NCBI GenBank assembly: GCA_019022495.1
Contig: JAFEKR010000009.1
Coordinates: forward strand, 558,001-622,000
Origin: Epichloe hybrida
Lineage: Eukaryota; Ascomycota; Sordariomycetes; Hypocreales; Clavicipitaceae
Direction of reading: 5' to 3'
Length of the DNA stretch: 64,000 nucleotides
The position numbers and the translations under genes were made by a program. Below the pieces are notes generated by a model. It did no database searches, was not told the DNA's origin, and worked only from the letters and a program-made list of their open reading frames with translations. This document shows positions 41,800 through 53,589 of this stretch, piece after piece (within the stretch, counting starts at the first letter, position 1; each line of letters starts with the position of its first letter).

Positions 41800-44700
41800 A
41801 TGGACAAAGATAGGCTTGCCCAGTTGCTGCAGGCCAGTCAAGTTCGTAAGTCAGACCACCCTCAACTGTCGTGACAACTTTTTTTTTTTTTTTTTTCGCT
41901 GCGTTGTCAGCCACTCCTTGACGCCTCTGGTGATGGATATTGTCACCGCTTCACATTAATCTATTGCATATTGACCAAGTTAAAACGTCTTGCCATACAC
42001 TCTCTGATCTGCTGCATATTGAAAGACTATCTGCTGACTCAACTGTCTGCAAAAAGCCAACACGGAACAGGTCAAGGCCGTCACAGCCGATCTTCAAAAG
42101 AACTACTACTCCAAACCTGAGTCCCTCATTCTGCTCATCGAGATCGCCCTCACCCACAATGATGGTGCCATCCGACAGCTTGCCGCCGTTCAGGCCCTTC
42201 GACTTGCTCCCAAGCACTGGGACAACACCGATCAGGACAAGAAGCCTCTGGCCCGCTCTCACCTGTTGGAAGGCACTCTGAAAGAGAGCTCTTCTACTGC
42301 TCGGCATGCCCTTTCTCGTCTTGTCGCTGGTCTCATTGGCCTCGACATGGAGAATGGCGACGGTGAGGAGTTCATGAAGCAAGTTCTGCCCCTCAACAAC
42401 AGCGACAACGTCTTGCACAGAGAAGTCGGTTCCTACATTCTGTTCTCCATGTTGGAGGAGAACCCACAACATTTCGAACAACACACCCATCAGCTTCTCC
42501 AGCTGTTCCAGGCCCGTATCGAGGACCCGGATAGCAAGGAGGTCCGCATCAACATTGCCCAGGCTGTAGGTGCCATTCTCATGAACATTGAGCCCGAGGA
42601 GGATCTCCAAGCTCTCAAGGCTGTTCAGAGCTTCATTCCCAACCTGGTCAATATTCTCAAGGCTGCCGTTGAGGCCGAGGATGAGGAGAGCTACCAGACC
42701 ATCTTTGATGTCTTGCACTCCTACCTCGCATGTGACCCCAGCTTCCTGGCTGCCCATTTGCAGGATCTCCTCCGCTTCATGATCGAGCTCAGTGCAAATA
42801 AGAATGCTGAAGACGATGCCCGTACTCAGGCCCTCAGCTTGCTCATCCAGTGCGTGCAGTACCGCCGCATGAAGATTCAGGGAATGAAGGAGGTTGCCGC
42901 TGAGCTCATGGTCAAGGCCATGCATATCATCACCGAGTTGGATGCTGATGACGATGATGAGGGCATGACTCCTTCACGAACTGCCATTAGCCTCGTCAAC
43001 ACTCTCGCTAGCGAGCTTCCTCCTCGCCTGGTTGCCGTTCCTATGCTTGACCAGTTCCCTAGCTTTGCTACCAATGCCGAACCTGGATACAGAATGTCCG
43101 CCATGCTTGCTCTCGGCAACGTTGCTGAAGGAGCCCCCGAGTTCATTTCCACTCAGCTTCAGCCCCTGTTGCCCACTGTCATCGACCTGCTTTGCGACCC
43201 CGATATCCAGGTCCGCCACGCTGCGCTCGTGGGTCTCATTCACTTGGCTGAGGAGATGGCTGATGATATGTCTTCCCACCACGAGCAAATCATCTCTGCC
43301 GTTCTCAAGAACCTCGAGTCCGCTTCTCAGGGAGCCACTGACAAGAAGAATGTCAGAATCGTTCGCTGCGCCTGCGGCGCCTTGGACACCTTTGGTGACG
43401 GCATCGACACCAAGATCATGTCACAGTATGGCCCCAACTTGGTTGGACCCATGGTCAAACTGTTGGATCACGAAGATTATGGTGTCAAGGCGGCCGCCGC
43501 TTCTGCCATTGGCGCAATTGCCTCATCCATGGACAAGGGGTTCCAGCCCTTTTTTGAGGGCGCCATGAAAGCTCTGGGCCGCTTTGTCATGCTCAAAGAA
43601 AATGACGAGGCCATGGACCTCCGCAGCGCTACGTGTGACAGCTTGGGCCGTATCGCCCTGTCTGTCGGCCCTGAGGCTTTCCAGCCTTATGTCATGGATC
43701 TCATGAAGGCTAGTGAAGAGGCCCTCCACCTCGACAACCCCCGCCTGAAGGAGACTAGCTTCATTTTGTGGTCTAATCTGTCCAAGGTGTACGGTACTGA
43801 TTTCGATCACTTCCTCGAGGGCGTCTTCAAGGGCTTCTTCGCCTCGCTAGAGCTCGAAGATGAGGAGATTGATATGCCTGGCGTCGATCCTAGCCAGCTG
43901 GGTGAAGGAGCCATCATTGGTGGCAAGCGCGTGAAGCTCAAGGCCCCTAACTCGGAAGATGATGCCATCATCGCCGCTGGAGGTGATGACGGTTGGGAAG
44001 ACATGGATGATCTTGCCAACCTAGGAGACTTTGGTGCTGTCACCGCCGTAGCCTTGGAGCAGGAGATTGCTATCGACACCATTGGTGATGTCATCTCCAA
44101 CTCTTGCAACAGCTCCCACCTCGAAACCTACGTCGAGAAGGCTATTGAGCAAATCATTCCCTTTGCAGACCACACCTACGAGGGATGCCGCAAGAACGCC
44201 ATTTCAACTCTTTGGAGAATCTACAGCCGTGTCTTCCAGGTCTGGGAAGAAAACTCGGGAAACAAGTGGCAGCCAGGCATGCCTCCCAACCCAACCCCCC
44301 CCGAGTCCCTCGTCAAGATCGCTCAGGCTCTGCACAAGACTACGATGGATATCTGGACCAGTGACAGCGAGCGGTACGTTATTCCTGCTTGCCTTTTGCG
44401 CCTTCTATATCCTTTTCTCTCTTTTTTTCCCCCAAAGGATATAATTTTGTTCCAAATGATGAATACCTTGCGTTATACCCAGCTCACTCAGACGCAAAAA
44501 TTTGCGGGTGCTGAGAACACGTCTAATCTACTCCTGATCTGGAACATGTTTTCCATTGTTTGCTTGTCGAGTTTGCATTTTCAATTGGTATTCCAAACTG
44601 ACAATGACTGAAAACTAGATCCGTCATCACCGAGATCAACCGCAATGTTGCTGCCACTCTGAAGGCCTGTGGTCCGGCTGTCTTGATAGCCAAGGACGAC

Positions 44701-45501
44701 ATGTTGCAGGAGCTTGTATCCGTCATCGGATCACTTGTCACTCGCTCACACCCTTGCCAGCAAGATCTCGGCGCCGAAGACGAAGAGCAGGACGTCGACG
44801 CTGGTTCCTCCGAGTACGACTGGTTGGTGGTAGATACAGCTCTGGACGTCGTTGCCGGCCTTGCTGCTGCTCTGGGCACTCAGTTCGGCGAGCTGTGGAA
44901 GATCTTTGAGAAGCCCGTGCTTAAGCTGGTCGCCTCAACAGAGGATGTCCACCGATCCACCGCCGTCGGTACCATTGCCGAGGTCGCCAAGTTTACTGGC
45001 GAGGCTATCATCCCCTTCACCGACTCTCTGGCCCAGAACCTGATCCGCCGCCTTTCAGATCAAGACCAGCTGACCAAGTCCAACGCCGCCTATGCTCTCG
45101 GTCTCCTCATCCTCAACTCCGGTGACACCGGCAAGACCATTCCTCTGTTTCCTCGGCTGTACGAGAAGCTCGAGCCGATGCTGTCCGTGCACGAGATGCG
45201 CATTATCGACAACGTCGCTGGCTGTCTCTGCCGTATGATGATGAAGCACCCTGACGACGGCTTCGTTGCGCAGGCCCTGCCTTCGGTTGTCCGCGTTCTT
45301 CCTTTGACCGAGGACTACGAGGAGAACGAGCCCATCTTCCAATGCGTTTACAAGCTGTACGAGCAGTCCAACCCCATCGTCCAGCAGTTGACGCCGGAGC
45401 TGTTGGGCATTTTTGACAAGGTCCTGGGAGAGCCTGAGGAACAGCTGGAACAAGATACCCGACAGATGGTGCAGCGCATGGTTCAAACCCTGCGAGGCTA
45501 A
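41800..45501 (+). CDS. KAP123: Importin beta family karyopherin, Kap123 / importin-4 type
   Basis: Three exons, 41800-41845, 42057-44373 and 44619-45501, encode 1081 aa. The first exon gives only 15 residues (MDKDRLAQLLQASQV) and its 211-nt intron contains an 18-nt T run. The N-terminal importin-beta segment follows (ALTHNDGAIRQLAAVQALRL), then about 20 HEAT repeats, for example DIQVRHAALVGLIHLAEEM and DYGVKAAAASAIGAIASSM. Two acidic loops are present (DADDDDEGM and GGDDGWEDMDD). The sequence family is Kap123/IPO4, which imports ribosomal proteins and histones H3/H4 into the nucleus. The second intron is open for most of its length but its retention would truncate the protein. Length is normal for the family. 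Confidence 0.95.
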
Positions 45502-46233
45502 AAAAAAAAAAAAATCATCTGACAAAAGAAGAAAAAAAGAAGAAAGAAGAAAAGAAGGGATGAAGAAGAGTCGAGCAGGAAAATAATTTGGAGTCTACTT
45601 GCTGGAACTGTATGTCCCTGTTGCCAAAAAAAAATAGAACAAGGACGCGCAACCCTTGCCACGAAGACATGATTATACTTGATGAGATTTGCGGATCAAT
45701 GACCAAAGTTCGTACAACTAGTGGGTGGTAGCGATACTTGATTAAAGGGAATGTTGATTGGCACGGTGCCGCTTAATAGAGATTGCTGCTGCCACTGCTG
45801 CTGCTGCTGCTGCTGCATATGCAATTGTTCTTTCTTTTTTTCTTTTTCGATGACTGTGAGATACGCTATAGTCTGAACGTGACGTGACTTAGTCAGACTT
45901 GGCTTGGTGCTGAACCCCGTCTGGAGAAGGATGATTCTACTTCCATCCTCCGACTCCATGGCCGGCGCGCAGTAATTTCGCGCGCACGTCTCTTGACGTG
46001 GACCCGCGGCCAAAAGCAGGATCGTCCAGGTTTGACCAAGCCGGGAGAATGCGGATCAGGCCGGCCGGAACGGGGGCAAAGGTGGAGGGAGGGAGGGAAG
46101 CACATTGGATTACTTTACTGCACATCCGTGACCAAAGTCATTATCAGAACAAGCACATCCAGACAGAAAGCAAGGGTGGGTGAATAGCCTCGCCCCATCC
46201 ATCTATTGATTCGGGAAAAAAAAAAAAAAAAAA
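45502..46233. other. Intergenic region between convergent genes, with simple repeats
   Basis: It contains A-rich runs just after the importin stop (45501-45550), a CTG run (45795-45816), GGGA repeats (46084-46098) and an A run (46217-46232). These are low-complexity 3' flanks; no gene is seen. Confidence 0.6.
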
Positions 46234-49200
46234 CTACCATATCCTCTTCGCAACCATCTCATACCTCGCTACGCCCATGTAATCACCCGCGTCTTTCCTC
46301 CCCTTGTCGTCCTTCCTCCCGCTGGGTGCCTTGCCGCCCCTTAGTCCCTCCGTCTTGTCAGCATGTATCCATCGGGCTTTGTCGTCTGATACCTCGACCT
46401 CGCCTCTGCCGCCGACCCTCTTGCCCAAGGCGTCGTGCGACTCCCGCTCGAGTTTCCCCAGGGCAACCATTTTCTCCTTTTGCTTCATCTTGGCGTACCT
46501 GTTGCGGGAGTACTGAAGGAGGAGCATGCCCAGCAGGAGCTTCAAGATGAGCAGGACGAGAAAGGCGATGAAGAAGACGACGACCATGGTGAGCGCTGCG
46601 ATGAAGTCATCGGATGTCCAGGCATACCAGGGGCGTGAGTTCAAGGGTGAGCCGTACGGGTATCCGTAGGTAGCGCGGCCGAGGGAGTCCCGGATTAGGG
46701 CGTCGAAGCGACTGAGTGCGGCCATCATGGCTGGCGATGAAGGGAGGGCCGACTCTTCCATCAGAGATGTTTGTGTGGAAGCTGGCAGGGGCATGGGGAC
46801 ATGAGCCGAGAGGAACATGTGGTAGGTCTGAATGGAGGCGCGGATGAAGAGGCACGATAGCGGTATGACGGCGAGTCCGAGGCGGCGGGTAAGAGATGGG
46901 GTCACAAAGGCCTTTGCAGACTACAAGTCAGAGCTCTCGTTCCACAAGAAAGGGTCTGGGGGAACAAAGGTAGAAATCGGCAGCAACGTACATTGGTGTA
47001 ATAGTCCTTGCATAAAATGTCGAGTGTTCTCCCATAGAAGGTAGGTTTAATGTTGTTGAACTTGGTCACATACGCATGCTTGATGGTATCGACCAGCATT
47101 TCACTTCCGACCACGATCAAAAAGGGCGACAGGGCCTCTCCTGACTTCAACCAAGACGGAAGGACTGTAAAACTATGTGGTAAGATCGAGGGTGGGTGTA
47201 ACGGCACTGCCACGTTGCCATCGTCGTGCGACGAGTCGAAGCCGGCTCCGGGGACGGAGAAGGCCCCTACTTCGACAATGTTGCGCATGCCAATGATGAG
47301 AAGCATGATCCAGAGGTGAAAACGCTCCACGATGTCGGCACATGTCAACTGAAAGACATTGTCCTTGTCGAAGCGTTTGAAAACGGTGCTCTTGATTTCC
47401 ACAAATTGGTTGGATAGGAGCAGCGTTAGGAGAGCGTTCGAGTACGAGTTGACAGCTACGTTGAGCGTGATGACCTGGTAGTACAACGCGATGGAGTGGA
47501 GGCAGTTGTACACCAGGGCTAGAAAAAACATGCCGAAGGGAAGAAGAACTTTTGATCGACCAGATGGGTTTCGAGAGAGTGTCTCGTTGCTGAAGAGGCA
47601 TTCCAGTATATCTTGGCCGATGGCGGACAACAGTCGGTCGCTAACTTCGAGGATGTTGTATATGACGTAAAGCTTGATGGCGGACTGCGCCCGGATGAAA
47701 TGGTACATGCGGCTTGCGTCAAGTGACATGAGAGCGAAGGAGCTGCAAATAATGACGGCGCCCTGGAGGAGGTCGGCCTTGTGAAATGCAGACAGGGCTG
47801 AGGGAATCGACCTTGTCCTCCTGTGGCGAGATGCACCCGTCGTGGAACCCGGATGCCGGCTACCGTTGGGAAGAGGAGATGATGGACCATCGCTGCTACT
47901 TTCTGTGTGAGGCTCCAGTCTAGCATGATGTAAACGATCGCGAAGCACCGAGGCAGAAACTCCACCGGCGTCGCTGGCTGCTGCTGTTTCACGCACACGG
48001 CTTCGACTGCGAGAACCGTCTTTGTCGGAAACATCGCTGGGTCTTCTCGACATATTTGTTCGCCCACGCTTCCAAAGCCTGACCAAGCCATTGCGCACAT
48101 ACCCAACAAGCCACTGGGTCTCTTTAGCGACCAAGTATCCCCACCACTTCAAGAGCACGCCAAACGCCATGAAGAAGCGTATGGGGAGAATGGTGAATGT
48201 GTACAGCCATGCATCCAGACATGCCAAAGCTCCGAAATACAGTGTCCTCTCCAAATACGAAGGCAAAAGAAGCACATTCTTGAGCCTCTCTAGTTTGATG
48301 GCGTAGGACTCGTACGGGAGATCGTTAAGATGCGACTGATGTATGTATAGGGGGCTTGGTCGCTGAGCCGCCAATTCTAGCTGCAAATGCGTAGGTAGAG
48401 ACATGGGGGGTAGAGGAATTATAGCCGGGATTGGCGACGGTGGACTCGGTCCGATATATCCCTGGCTTGGGTTAGCCGCAGAGTTTGGTTGTTGCTGCTG
48501 CTGCTGCTGCTGAGAACCCATGGCCGCTGGGCCTGTCTTGATCGCAGGTGACGGCAGCTGTATCCTCAGCGAGCCATTGGGTGCATCTCCGTTCAACTTG
48601 AGCGGCAAAGGTCTCGAGAGCGGGTCATGTGAATGAGTTTTCGGCGAAGCAGGCTGCGATGCCGTTTCGACGTGATGCTTCTGAACTCGGGTCGTCGGCG
48701 GGGTTGATACAGTGCGCGGTGAGCAGGGCCTCTGAGGCTGGTCTCGAGCTTGCCAAGCTGAGGCAGATTTCCATCCGCTCAGCGGCTCAACGATCAGTCC
48801 ATTGGTCTGAAGCCTGTCCAACTGCTGCGGGGAGACGGATGGTCGTGACCGAAGCCATTGTCGGAGTTGGTCACGCTGTCCTGCCGTCTGAGCTGCCATC
48901 TCTTGATCGATTGAGCGGCGGCGTTCTGGCGCTGGCGCTATAGGCAATGAGTCAGGTGAGCTTGTGAGCTCCCGCATCTCCGCAGCTGTGAGCTTATGTG
49001 CATTCTCGTTCGTCTTGTTCGCCGAGCTGCTGGTTCCCCGGCGCCGACGACTTTTAATGGTTGAGGAAGATGCGCGAGATGGACGGCTGGGAGCTGGGTC
49101 GTTGTGTTGGTCAGAGGAGCAGTCCTCGCCAACAGCTGCCTCGGGCAGAGAAGGGAACTTGGACCGGCCTCTGCTCAATTCGTCTGCCAAAACGGATGTT

Positions 49201-49331
49201 TCATCGATCTCGGTAACAGGCGGAGAGGGATAGGCGTGTTCTGGACCAGCAGAAGACGAGGCAGACGGGGAAGCTGATGATGGCGGCGGCGACGAGAGGC
49301 GAGTGTTGATGGGATCCAGGGTTGCTGCCAT
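46234..49331 (-). CDS. Tapt1 / Emp65 family multi-pass membrane protein
   Basis: Exons 49331-46992 and 46920-46234 (71-nt intron) encode 1008 aa. The first 330 residues are disordered and Ser/Pro-rich, with eight consecutive Gln from a TGC/CAG repeat (48493-48513). The conserved part starts near residue 345 (PYESYAIKLERLKNVLLLPS) and contains hydrophobic helices in LYTFTILPIRFFMAFGVLL, LLQGAVIICSSFALMSLDAS, the block IKLYVIYNILEVSDRLLSAI, and others including two in exon 2. This is the TAPT1 family (PF05346). The yeast member Emp65 forms an ER membrane complex with Slp1 that protects soluble folding intermediates; the human protein is linked to ciliary-base function. ER residence is inferred here. 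The start is the first ATG in frame. Confidence 0.92.
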
Positions 49332-49731
49332 CGCCGTATGTGGGGTTTTTATGTCATGGCTTGGGAGTGCATGAGAATGAAAGTGAGAATGAAAGGAGGC
49401 CTGCAAGCTCGATAGGTCAAGTCAATTGAGCTGCTAGCGTGATGTCGACGGATGGGAAAGCCGGCGACGTTGGAAGGAACGTGGAAGGGACGTTGAAAGG
49501 ACGTTGAAAGGGTGTTTGTTGATGAGGGCGAGCAGCTGTAGCAGCCACTTGGCAACTTGACGTCGTATGGGACTGGAGCTACATACATATACAGGCTGGG
49601 TGGGGCGACTTTGCGGGACGCCCAATTGCAAGTCGACGACGACACAGTCATCAACAATCGCACGGCAACATTTGGCACCATTATTCAGCTCACATTGACA
49701 TGTCTATTGTGGCGGTGGTGATGTCGTCCCG
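49332..49731. other. TAPT1-type gene promoter and 3' flank of the hydrolase gene
   Basis: The only structured element seen is a degenerate 11-12-bp tandem repeat. Confidence 0.55.
49467..49512. repeat. Four tandem degenerate copies of ACGTTGAAAGG
   Basis: Consecutive units are ACGTTGGAAGGA, ACGTGGAAGGG, ACGTTGAAAGG and ACGTTGAAAGGG. The array sits 136 nt upstream of the Tapt1-type gene start (minus strand), where it could be a promoter element or a slippage array. Confidence 0.75.
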
Positions 49732-50664
49732 TCAAAGATACTGATCAAACCACGAAACAGCCTGCGCAAAGGCCTGCTCCTTTGCATACTTCTGCGTCTT
49801 AATCTTCAGGTCGCCACGCACGGCAAATCCATGCTCCACGCCGGAGAACAAGTTGATCTGATACGGCAGCTTGGTGCCCCTGAGAATCTCCTCCGACTTG
49901 TGACGCTTCTCAACGGGGAAGATGGTGTCTGTCTCAGCTGCGGCGATGGCCAGAGGTCCCGTGATGGCGGCGAGCTCGTCTTCCTCGACAAAGGACGGGT
50001 GAGCCACGAAGCCTACGTCGATGCCGTCTTTGTAGTGGCGGACAACGTACTTGTTGGATTGCATGGAAACATTAGCCCAGGTCATCCTTTTTTTTTTTTT
50101 TCCTTCTTCCGTCTGCCACAATGAGAGCTCACCTTTGCGCCAAAGCAGTACCCAACTGCTCCGAGCTTGGTCACGCCCAGTCCCTTGATGTACTTGATGC
50201 CAGCCTCGACGATGGGGTCAACCTGAGGCGGTGTGTGGGGGTTATTTCCATCGGACCCCTCGGTCAACCATTTCATGATGTCGAACCCTTCTGGCCGGTT
50301 GAGCTTGACGGGGTCGCCGTTGAACAGGTCCAGAACGACCGTCGTGTAGCCGCTCTCGGCGAACGAATCAGCCATGAGCTGACTGTTCTGCCAGATGCCA
50401 ATGACATCGGGGAGGTAGAGGATTCCGTGGCCAGGCTTGGCCTTGCCCTCGGGGGGCGTGGCAACGTAGGCCTCGATCTTGCCGTCAATCTTGGTGGTTC
50501 TGCCCTTTGGCGTTCCCCTGCAAGAGTAAAAGGCATTTCAGTTAACGTTTTCCCACCAACTCATTGTCGTGAACAGCGCCGACCGATCGAACTCGAGGCA
50601 AAGAGAAGACCTACTCAAACAGGGTGCCGAGCGCGCAGCAACGTCCAGGTGCGTTTGAAGTCAT
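49732..50664 (-). CDS. Dienelactone hydrolase family protein
   Basis: Three exons, 50664-50615, 50517-50133 and 50049-49732, encode 250 aa. The alpha/beta-hydrolase triad is readable: nucleophile Cys141 in GAVGYCFGAK, Asp186 in AAAETDTIFP and His218 in SGVEHGFAVRG. Cys in place of Ser at the nucleophile elbow is diagnostic of the dienelactone hydrolase family (PF01738). The short first exon encodes MTSNAPGRCCALGTLFE, a Cys-Cys-containing N-terminus common in the fungal Aim2-like branch. The second intron contains a 14-nt poly-T run on the plus strand near 50089-50102. The substrate is unknown; fungal members are cytosolic and only loosely related to bacterial chlorocatechol enzymes. Confidence 0.93.
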
Positions 50665-51021
50665 AATGAGTCAATGAAATTCGCTCGTCAAACTCCTCTG
50701 CTGGGTAAATTCAAGGCAGGTTTCGCAAAAGAGCAACAAGGTTTGGAATTATACGCTGCGAGATCCTTGACTGTTGCGCGGTCTCTCCTTCTTATCAAGC
50801 TGAAGTGGTGACGCAATTCGGCCCACCCACCCATGATCGAGCTGCAGAATGACTCAATTTGAGACGTGCCGCCTCTGCTCTCTCTTATGAGTCTTATCCC
50901 CGCGTGTTGAACCCATGCCTGCAGGTATTGATCAAAGAGAAGAAAAGGACCGCTCTTACATTCATCGTCCCATGGGTATAATATCATCACCGTACTTCAA
51001 AAATAAAAGGTCGCCCCCAAA
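50665..51021. other. Intergenic region
   Basis: This is the promoter side of the hydrolase gene and the 3' flank of the zinc-finger gene. Nothing distinctive is seen. Confidence 0.55.
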
Positions 51022-51858
51022 TTACTTTGTCCGCAAACCCTTGGGCTTCCTCTTCTTAAACACCACGGGCGCTATCCCCGGTTTATCTTCACCGTCATTC
51101 TCTTCCGCCTTGACCTTCACCTCTGACTTTTCCTCTTTACTGCCCTCGCTCTGAACTGGTAGTTCCTCGGTGGTGTCCGGCTCATTCTTGACAGCACTGT
51201 CTTGCTCCTTCTCCTCCTCCTCCTTCACTCCAGCCTGACGGTCGCCCTGCTCCCCCTTCAACTTTACGCTGCCACTCAGCAAAGCATCCAGCGCTGCGTC
51301 CTCTCCTTCCGGCAAGGCCTTTGTGTCCCGCCCCCAGCGCCTGGGCTTCTTGAACAGCCCCCTCACTGCATCTTGCTCCTCCTTGTCCTCTTCCGTATCT
51401 CCCCTCTTCCTCACGCCCGTAGCAAGCCTCTCCTTGGTCTCCCTGGCGTCACCATCCTCAATCACCCGTGAACTCGTCACGGTCCACTCCCCGGGCATGG
51501 CCATCTCCGGCAGGAACGCGCTCGGTATCGACACTCCCATTTGCGCAAGTTGTTCACGTTGCTGCTTCAGCGCAGAGTCCGCGCCAGTTCCTTGCTGGGA
51601 TGATTTCTTTTCGAACCGAGAATCATCGGCCGGGGGGCCCGCCACCACGCCGTTGAGCCGGTCGATTTCTCGTCGCGCCCGTTCTTTGTCGCGCTCTTCT
51701 CTGTCATGCGCGCGGTGAAGGTCCCGGAGGGATCGCTTGATGGCATACTGGTGCTTGCCTGTAGCTTCGTGATTTTGGCGCTCGAGCTTGGTGTCGCGCA
51801 CGTAGACGGCGCAATGTTTGCACCAGTAATTCGGTGAGTTCTTCCAGTATTCTGTCAT
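51022..51858 (-). CDS. U1-type zinc-finger splicing-related protein (WBP4/FBP21-like)
   Basis: This single exon encodes 278 aa from the ATG at 51858. The first 36 residues hold a matrin/U1-C type C2H2 finger: MTEYWKNSPNYWCKHC with Cys13 and Cys16, then His30 and His36 in RQNHEATGKH. A long basic/acidic helix follows (RDLHRAHDREERDKERARRE). Later come a conserved-looking MPGEWTVTSSRVIE block, the motif LFKKPRRWGRDTK and a Glu/Lys-rich tail ending in a basic cluster. The N-terminal finger and length match the fungal relatives of WW-domain binding protein 4, a spliceosomal B-complex component. No WW domain is visible here, unlike the animal protein. Confidence 0.82.
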   Translation of the reverse strand: MTEYWKNSPNYWCKHCAVYVRDTKLERQNHEATGKHQYAIKRSLRDLHRAHDREERDKERARREIDRLNGVVAGPPADDSRFEKKSSQQGTGADSALKQQREQLAQMGVSIPSAFLPEMAMPGEWTVTSSRVIEDGDARETKERLATGVRKRGDTEEDKEEQDAVRGLFKKPRRWGRDTKALPEGEDAALDALLSGSVKLKGEQGDRQAGVKEEEEKEQDSAVKNEPDTTEELPVQSEGSKEEKSEVKVKAEENDGEDKPGIAPVVFKKRKPKGLRTK

Positions 51859-52420
51859 GCCGGGCAATCGCACAAGCTTGATATTGCTGGTGAGATGAGA
51901 AGTTGAGTGGGAAAGGTTGTTTAGGTAGGGACAAGGTTCGAAAGACTTTCCAAGGCAGCCCCCCCCGATAATTATGTGTTACGTAAGCACGCGGCGGCGG
52001 GAACTTGGCTTTCCAGTTGCCCGCATGGCAATGTTACAACACAATCATCACCATGATTACTTTTGAAATTGTGAATTAAGATTATGCAGCCCGGAGGCTG
52101 AGCGATCATTCGTATTTGCACCGCAGACCACCTAATATGTATATCACCCTATGTATTACCAATCCAGACATGGAGGGTCCCCTCCCCAACATTCGCATTA
52201 AATTCCGACGTCTCATAACCGCGTAGATGAATAGAAATCGCAAGGGGGGGGCGGGTGACGAGCACGCCGAATGCGTGGCCGAGGACGCGGTGAAGGAAAC
52301 AGGTTGCTGTTCTCAACAACTTGCACAGAAAATATTGCCGGTTGAATACAGCATCTACTTTCACAGAGATTGACGGCATCGAAGTTCGCTCAACGCGTCC
52401 TCCACAGAACAACCTGCGCT
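51859..52420. other. Intergenic region
   Basis: It holds the promoter of the zinc-finger gene and the 3' flank of the PIR gene. No ORF or repeat of note is present. Confidence 0.55.
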
Positions 52421-53589
52421 TTAGAGGACAACCATACCGAAGAAGGCCACGGCGGCGGCGGCGGCGAAACCAGGGAAAACCTTCTCGGCGGCGGCGGTAG
52501 GGGCGGATGTGACGACGGCGGTGGGAGTGCGAGTGGGAACTTGAGAGACGACGGGTGCAGTGTTGTTGGAACCCTGGGGCTGCCCGTCGGGGATCTGGCT
52601 GACGGGAGGGGGAGCAACGGCAGTCTGAGTGGGAGCTTGAGGCTGTCCATCACCGATCTGGCTGACGGGAGGGGAAGCAGGAGGAGCAGCAGTCTGGGTG
52701 GGAGCTTGAGGCTGGCCATCACCGATCTGGTTGACGGGAGGGGGAGGAGCAGCGGTCTTGGGAGGAGCCTGAATCTGACCATCGGAGATCTGGGAGACGG
52801 GAGGAGCACCGATAGGACCCTGAGGCTGGCCATCCGCAATCTGGGTCGCCGCAGGGACGGAGGCGCAGGGAGTGGTGCGGACTTGGACCTGGCCATCACC
52901 GATCTGGCACATGGGAATAGGAACGACCGTGGTGCGGACCTGGGGCTGGCCGTCGGCAATCTCAGTGACCATGGTGGTGTGAACCATGCTGGTGCCGACG
53001 GGCTTGCTGTCGCCATTGCCGCCGCCGCCGCCGTTTTTGGCACCGTCGCAAGAAGTGGCCACGATCTCGATGGGCTCGCACTGAGGAGCCCAGTGGCGGT
53101 CGTACAGGTTGTAGAAGTCGCCAGAGAGGCATCGGTAGAAAACGGTGGAGCCACCGAGGGCAAGAGAGCCATTGTTGCAGGTAGAGAAACCGGCAGTGTA
53201 GATGGCGCCAGCCTGGGGAGGGCCGTCGAACTGGAACTGGTAGTTGGAGGCAATATAACCAATCCGGTCCTTGGCATCCTTCAAGACACCATCCTGCAAC
53301 GTCATGATCAGGGTGCCTTCACCACCACAGGCGCGTTTCTGAACAAACGGAACATTCATCGTCAGTCTACCAGAGTCTTGGTCTAGTTATCGAGCGAAGG
53401 ACCTCTTACCTGTAGATCGCGCTTGCTGTTGCCCAGGGAGTAGATGGAAACCTGGAACTTGCCATCGCGAGATGCACTGCAGCCGCCGGGAGCAGGGCTA
53501 TCAGGCTTGACGATGCCGGTCACGGCAGCACCTTGGTCGGCAACGGCAGAGGCGGCAAGGCCGAGGAAAGCAGCAGGTGACCACTTCAT
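52421..53589 (-). CDS. PIR-type cell-wall mannoprotein with Cys domain before the repeats
   Basis: Exons 53589-53410 and 53338-52421 (71-nt intron) encode 365 aa. A signal peptide (MKWSPAAFLGLAASAVA) leads into a folded domain of about 150 residues with paired cysteines (ACGGEGTL, GFSTCNNGSL, FYRCLSGDFYNL, APQCEPIEI). This is the conserved PIR/Cis3 wall domain. Seven PIR-like repeats follow (for example SQIGDGQPQA, TQIADGQPQG, SQISDGQIQA) in a Pro/Thr/Ala-rich stretch. In yeast the Gln of such repeats is esterified to beta-1,3-glucan. The end (EKVFPGFAAAAAVAFFGMVVL) is a hydrophobic tail resembling a GPI signal. A Lys-Arg pair precedes the second exon (NSKRDLQ). Expected location is the cell wall. 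Confidence 0.9.

Noticed and set aside
52370..53386. 338-codon plus-strand frame antisense to the PIR gene
   Set aside because: Its apparent Asp-Gly-Arg repeats are the reverse reading of the PIR repeats; there is no independent signal.
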